DNA from: Amphirosellinia nigrospora
Taxonomy: Eukaryota; Ascomycota; Sordariomycetes; Xylariales; Xylariaceae
Direction of reading: 5' to 3'
NCBI GenBank assembly: GCA_004123355.1
Contig: SCHM01000003.1
Coordinates: 1,302,001 to 1,366,000 of the forward strand
DNA: 64,000 nt
Both the position numbers and the translations under genes were made by a program. Below the pieces are notes generated by a model. It had not been told where the DNA came from. It ran no database searches and worked only from the letters and a program-made list of their open reading frames with translations. Below are positions 58,218-64,000 of this stretch, one piece after another. The stretch's first letter is position 1; each line of letters begins with the position of its first letter.

Positions 58218-61200
58218 GATGTCGTTGTGTAGTAAGTCGACGTCGAGGAATAGTAAATAGAGGATTTTGCGGGACGGGATGGGTTTATGGGATCTAGGGT
58301 TCGTGCTAGTATATAGATGAAACGGGATCTAAATAGATGAGAGTGTAGATGCGAAGGGGGGTGCGGGATGTGGGCTGGGATATATCAATGTCTTTTAGCT
58401 GAACCCATTGTCTCGGTGTCTGGCATATGAAATATCATGGGTATCATGGGTATGTAGTTCAGTTCTGGGCAGACTGGGACTGGACTTGTACACCGTACCG
58501 CGGGCAAGGTAACGTCAGCCGACAACCCAACCCAACCCAGCGGGGATGCTGGCATATCAACCCATTGCGACTTGTGATACATTATCCACGAATCCCTCTG
58601 CTGTGCCGCCCATTGTTTTCCGGGCTAAAATGGAGTACTTCCATGGCTGGGACTGGGACTGGGCCTGGGACTCCAGATGCCAATGCGACAAGGATGAGCA
58701 GGGCGGCACGTCGATGAAGCGCTTGGGGGTTGTAAGTGACTTCGGTGGCCCGAGTGGATCACAAGACATCATGAACCTTTCTGAAGTACCTTTTGGCGAA
58801 GTACCGAGTCGGACCACAACATAAACAGCATGTAAGCGCTGCCCTTGTACAATATGTACATACCAGCAGTATATGCGGGTGTTCCAACACACCCCCCTCT
58901 CAGTGGCTCTGGCTGGGGCTAACTAAAAGCCTCCCGCACCGGTCTAAAATGTTTAGCAAATTGTATAGATGATCTTTCGTCGCAAATGGACTAGGTCGGT
59001 ATTACGTCGAGCAAAAACAATTCCAATTATTTGAATTCTTTGCAACCTGTTTCAAAACCTACGAGCCACATCGAGCATCGTCACCATTGCATATTCCACT
59101 TCCCCATGTCCAGGCGAGTTGGTCGTGTATTCTCGTCTTGGTGAATGTGCCAAGTCATAGGACTCGGTACTTTCCTCCTGACGAGTGTCACGTCGTGTTC
59201 AATATATTTATTATGTGGTCCTCGTTCTCCAATGAACACCGGTGCCGCCCTCATATAGCGCTGTACCGCAGGTGGGATCAATCTGGAGACGCGGGTAATT
59301 TTCCCGTCCGGCAAGCGACCGACGTCTCAAATTCATGAAAATAGACAATCAGGCAATCAGGCTCAATTGGATGAAAGATATTCTGCTTCAGCTGAATCAC
59401 CAGCAACCTACCGTCGGTACATCGGATACGTGTTGCCCCTAGGAGCCTGTCACGCGAGAATTGGCTCGGACTTGGTCTCGAAACTATGGATGGTATGATG
59501 GGCCCGGGAATAATGATGTGAGTATTATGTATGTATATGCTTGTATGCGAAACTGGGCACTGGGCAGAGTCGGAAGTCTGATTCAGCATCGACGACCGAT
59601 TGTTCATCCCTGGAGCGGTGAAGCCGTAAGAACGTAAGAGTTGGTGACGACGCGCGCGCATCTCCAGTCGATGTCAGCGACACCACCATCACCAGTCCAG
59701 CCAGTCGGGCTGTCCCACCATTGGAGAGAGTATCATGTCAAAGATCGAGAGCAGTCTGCAGTCTGCAGTGGAGGTGCAAGCAGAGGGAAGGGAAGCAATA
59801 CTGCACAGCACAATCCGTCGCCCCCCTGGTCTCTGCGGATCGCTAGCTACCGTCTCGGGAATCCTTTGCTGCAACACGCCGCCGGGAACAGGATAGTACG
59901 TTCACGGGTGTGGTGCAAATAGGTATGCTGTAAGTGGATGGACCCTGAACTGACCGAAGCCGCGCCAATCGAGGGAGAAAAGCCGGTTGAGGCGTTTGTG
60001 ATGCACGGTCGATCTGGTCTTTTGCGCGCGCAAATTTGGAGACATACATATCTATCTATCTATCTATCTACTGCAGTGTGTCTCTGCCTGGCGTATTGAA
60101 TGGGGAAAAAAGGGATGTCGATGCTCCGTGTCGTGTACATCCATCCATGTTAGATTTCCGTCCATCCAACCATCTCGGATTATCAACCTAGCGGCGTCTC
60201 ACAGCCAATATGCAGTGCCGCACACCCATCATACATATCCCTAGATAGGTGCTTGTTGTGCCGTTCTCCGTATTCGACGACTCGGACTCCTAGTCCGTCT
60301 TGTTAGGGAGGCTTACGGGCAGGAAGATCCGTTAGCTAGTGTCGAGCCCAACGAAATCTATGCCAAGTATCCTCTCAATGGGCGCCTGCAGTGAGCTTTG
60401 GTCTGACATCAGAATCGGCAATGGATGGTCAGGGTCCACTATGGACTTACACAAATGCTGGGGTCTCGGCAATTTGGCTTGCTGCTGTTCCGTTTCTGCT
60501 TCTTGGTCGCAAACACAACAGAAACACGGAGAGCAGTCCATCGTCATTTAGCACAAATCCTACAGAGTCCGACATATAATGCCAGAAATATTATAACACC
60601 AGAATGTCTATCCATTACCAACGAGCGCACTGACTAAACGGCCAAAGATTGAAACAGTCTATATGGACACAGTATCCAACCAGACTACTAGATGGGCATG
60701 GGCAATGGGCATGAAGCATTTATTCGGCACGATGCAACGACATTTTTCATTATTCGTTTCCGGTTGCCCGCGCGATTCGCTCATGCAAACATCGACACTA
60801 GAGTGAAGCGATCCTAAGATGACCGACATACTGTGTGCCATAACGTCCTTGTCTGGCCTAGTCTTTCCGAGAGCCGTATGCGACTTGGCAAACTGTCTGC
60901 TAGCGGGGCGGGGGCATCTTCACCGCCAGACAAGGATTGGTACAGCTCAGGCGACCAGACTCGAAAATCAGATGCTCTCGTGAGCATGATCCTCTAACAG
61001 CCTACCTCTAGTGCAGACTCATCGCCAACAACTAACACAAAAACAAGAAAAGACGCAATAGAGAGAGAACGAGAAAGTTTGAACAAGGACTAATGATGAT
61101 TATCATCCCAGGTCTGCTTATAGTGTAGTACTCTACGCAGTGGTTGTTGTATCAACAAACTACAGTATATGTATGCACAGCTTATTGATCCAGTGCCCGA

Positions 61201-64000
61201 GTCTGAACAACTCAGAGATGATGTGGCCAGTGCGAGTCTAGCAACTAGGTTACATACTAGTAGTAGTGTAGAATTAATATGCCGTCTCGGTAACCAATCA
61301 GAGACACATCAATGTGATATAATAATGGGACTTTCTTGGAGGAATCCCTACAATGCTCATACAAATACCATATTCCAAATACCTTTCCCACCCTCGAGAC
61401 CTAGTCCACTACTGCACTCTACCAAGCCACTTCTATTCAACTATGATATACATGCCCTTACGAGGTACGGTGCATCATCATGATCCCCGGCTCTTAACGC
61501 TCTTTATTGGCTAGTAGCTACAGCTCCTTTCCATATCCTATTAAGCGTAGGCTACTACCGCCGCCAGCGTACTAGTAGGAAGACTACTGCACTCCGCCCT
61601 GTGTGCTCTCTGCACGCCGGCAAATGTGAAGAGCCCACACTTGAAGAGACGGAGAGCAAGTACCAGCCAGCATCATGATCCGCAATGTAACACTCTAACA
61701 TCGTTCGAGCCAGGCCTGAGGCGCGGCCCCTCTTCCCAAGACCCCTTCCTAAGTCTGGTTCGTCCTTGACATAATGATCTACCGGAGGAAATGCGATCTG
61801 GTATTTCATCCCAATGACCTGGTTCGAGTGACAAACCCTCCGCGTTACGCCAAGAGGGGGTTACACATAGGAGTATTTGGAAAACATTCCCAACCCTAAC
61901 TAACGCTCGATCAACGCTGGGACTACGCACGATAGTTACCAATTAGCCAAGTGCTGGGCATCTGCCATGACAGGTTAAGAAGAAAAAGAAAACGAATTCT
62001 TGGTGGTTTGTGGGTTCTTGGCGGGGACACAGCAGACACTGCCTCCTACAATTTGTTATAATCGCCAACCATGAGGGTCATGATCGACTTTTGTCATAAT
62101 ATCGTATACGCGACGACTCTTCAGAAACCCAACAGAATCGACGGCAGTACCTACTGGATTGGTGGTCTTTACCCCAAAACATCATGCACCGGAGAAGCGC
62201 AGGTGACGAAGTGAGGTTGAATCCGGTAACCGTACATGGCCCATTCTGAGAGCGTCGGTCTCCTCAAGTCTTAGGTTAGGGATGTAGTGTATGTAGTGTA
62301 TGATGCTGTACATGAACAGCAGACATCACACATCACGAGCCAACCAACAACCCTAACAAGTTGACGACGTACGAGCGGGAAGCAGCGCTCGTGAAGAACA
62401 GTTTGACGAGTGTGGCCAGCAAACCAATGCTTTTAAACTTGGAGACGAGATGCGCAACACACGCCCGCAACACACCCGCACTACGCCCGAGATGCATCGA
62501 CGCCAAGGTAGTCTACCCCACCAACCCGACCAATCCATCCACCATCACGGCATTCAGCCCTCGAAACCGTACGATCTGTTCACCGGGGACGCAGCTCGTT
62601 CGATTTCAGCTAGAGCCCGTGTATCAATCGATCTTCCCCTCCATATCCCATCATGATGTTTACAAAGATTTGGCCGCAAGAGAGAGTTCATAGACCAGGA
62701 ATCGAGGTGCGTGACTCGATTTTCTAAGCGCCGCATCCGCTCTCGCTTGAGATTCCTATTCCTACGATGTCCATGTCACATGCTCAGGGTCTACGTAACC
62801 CATTTCTCCAGGGCTATCTGAATCGAGCTCCCCCATCCGGGATCAACAACCCTAGTACAGGTTTACCCGACGCACAACATATGCATATCCCATCGTGAGG
62901 AGATAGAGAGGATAGATCCATGAATTACCATACTTGGGCAGTTAAGAGTTCTATTAACACCGAGAGAAACAGCGACGGCAAATTCCGTCCAATCGAAAGC
63001 AACTAGCGACGGGTGTCGAACGACCAAGGCTCCAAAAATGTTACCCCCGAAAACCCGGTTAGGTAACCTGGTCGCATTTCCGTATGCGACGCGCTTCCCC
63101 GTCCGCTACATGCATTTATTTCTCGCTTAAATTCCTCGAACCCATTGATTTACGTCATTCGCGCCCGTCTCTTTTGCCCAATTCAGACAGGACAATCATG
63201 CAAAGCCAAGAGCGAGAGCGAAAGAGACAAACAAAACTTCCATTACTACCGTCTAGGTAGGTTACCTGATCGCAATCGCGAAATATGCATTGCCCTGGGT
63301 TCGAAGAGAATCCCCAGATCTCAACTGCTCTTGGAAGCTTGATTCCACGTAGTGTCCCACTGCTGCACTGTTTGCTGGCCCGCGGACCGCTGGGAGGATC
63401 CGCTCATGGTAAATTGCTCATGAGCCGAGGCTTCTGAGATGTAGCGGTCTAACGGCGTCTGACCGGATGGGAGGTTTGAGTAGCTGTGCTGGCTACCCTG
63501 CTTCGACTTTTGCTTCCTAGAGACCAACTTAGATCACTTGAGTGATTAAATAAGTGCATGGGGTATTTTTCTTGGGGCATGTTGCGCAGAATGTTTTGCA
63601 TATGGTTTCTTATTCATAAGATACAGGAGAGTTGTAGTGCTTAGTGAATCCTGCTGTTCTTAGATAATAATGAAAAGGAAAAGCAAATAATACTAACATG
63701 CTACTTACTTAGGATTCTCCGTGGCGCTGCGCGATGGCATATTGATTGAAGTGTATACGTATACTCGAGTGTGTGAGTGAGTGCTGGATACCTTTGGCTC
63801 TGTGATACTTGGAACTGGGGTAATGCGCCAAGTAGCCTCTCAGTGAAGAAGAATATAGATATATTGTTCGCGATGAGGGTGAGTAGGTTTGAGCTGAGGG
63901 TTGTTCTGCTGTGATTGCGTGTGCTCATAATAGAGTATGAAGTCAAGCAGAGCAGAGCCATCATGCTTTATAGTTCTTTCCGCGCTCTTAATCTCGACAT
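58218..64000. other. 5.8 kb gene-free window end
   Basis: No frame here has recognisable domains, supported splice structure or clear codon preference, on either strand. Minor simple repeats occur. A 68-codon minus frame at 63321-63527 (LDRYISEASAHEQFTMSGSS) and an 87-codon minus frame at 63701-63964 could be exons of an unresolved gene at the window edge, but I cannot support this. Confidence 0.4.
60050..60071. repeat. TATC microsatellite
   Basis: About five and a half copies of the tetranucleotide TATC in a gene-free region. Confidence 0.85.

Noticed and set aside
62361-62693. 110-codon plus frame near the window end
   Set aside because: Overlaps other frames; composition reflects local low-complexity ACA/CCA sequence.
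63280-63320. GGTTCGAAGAGAATCC resembling a tRNA T-arm
   Set aside because: No matching acceptor, D-arm or anticodon stem upstream.
63321-63527. 68-codon minus frame with Ser/Gln-rich sequence
   Set aside because: Could be a terminal exon, but no supported upstream exon or family was found.

Overview
The window is nuclear DNA of a filamentous ascomycete (Pezizomycotina, probably Sordariomycetes). The basis is split genes with short GT-AG introns (about 45-137 bp) and CTAAC/CTGAC-like branch points, a plant-biomass enzyme set (GH131-CBM1, GH7, GH94), a GPI-anchored GH72 cell-wall enzyme, and fungal-type families (DUF3176, DUF7708, CWC16, ACS/Dal5-type transporters). The species cannot be fixed from the sequence alone.

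Layout. 0.2-7 kb: an SRPBCC/Bet v1-like gene (-), a secreted GH131-CBM1 glucanase (+) and a large AAA+ ATPase (-). 7.4-12.7 kb: a STAND-like DUF7708 gene (+), an alpha/beta hydrolase (+) and a small secreted protein (-). 13.8 kb: a solo LTR. 14-20 kb: a Nudix hydrolase, a phenol-hydroxylase-type FAD monooxygenase and an ACS-family transporter, all on the minus strand. 21-26 kb: a GH7 endoglucanase (+) and a TLDc-like gene (-). 28.7-33.6 kb: a GH94 cellobionic-acid-phosphorylase-like gene (+) and a GH72 glucanosyltransferase (-). 36-43 kb: a GFA-type zinc protein, a hemerythrin-like protein, a CWC16/Saf4 splicing factor and the E2 enzyme Ubc8. 45-52.4 kb: a Gcn5-like acetyltransferase with bromodomain, a secreted cysteine-containing protein, a gene encoding seven 25-residue tandem repeats, and a DUF3176 membrane protein. 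53.4 kb: a second copy of the solo LTR in inverse orientation. 56.5-58.2 kb: an F-box/ankyrin gene. From 58.2 kb to the end there is no supported gene.

Function. GH131, GH7 and GH94 together suggest extracellular cellulose/beta-glucan attack followed by intracellular phosphorolysis of oxidised cellobiose. The monooxygenase and the ACS transporter look like a small catabolic or secondary-metabolism pair. Housekeeping genes (ubc8, CWC16, gcn5-like, GH72) sit between the accessory genes.

Caution for anyone using this annotation: at least a dozen conserved genes, including probably essential ones, are interrupted by single-base shifts. Most look like one lost base in a short G, C, A or T run. 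I read this chiefly as uncorrected long-read assembly error rather than mass pseudogenisation. Affected genes are given as one CDS span with the shifts noted.
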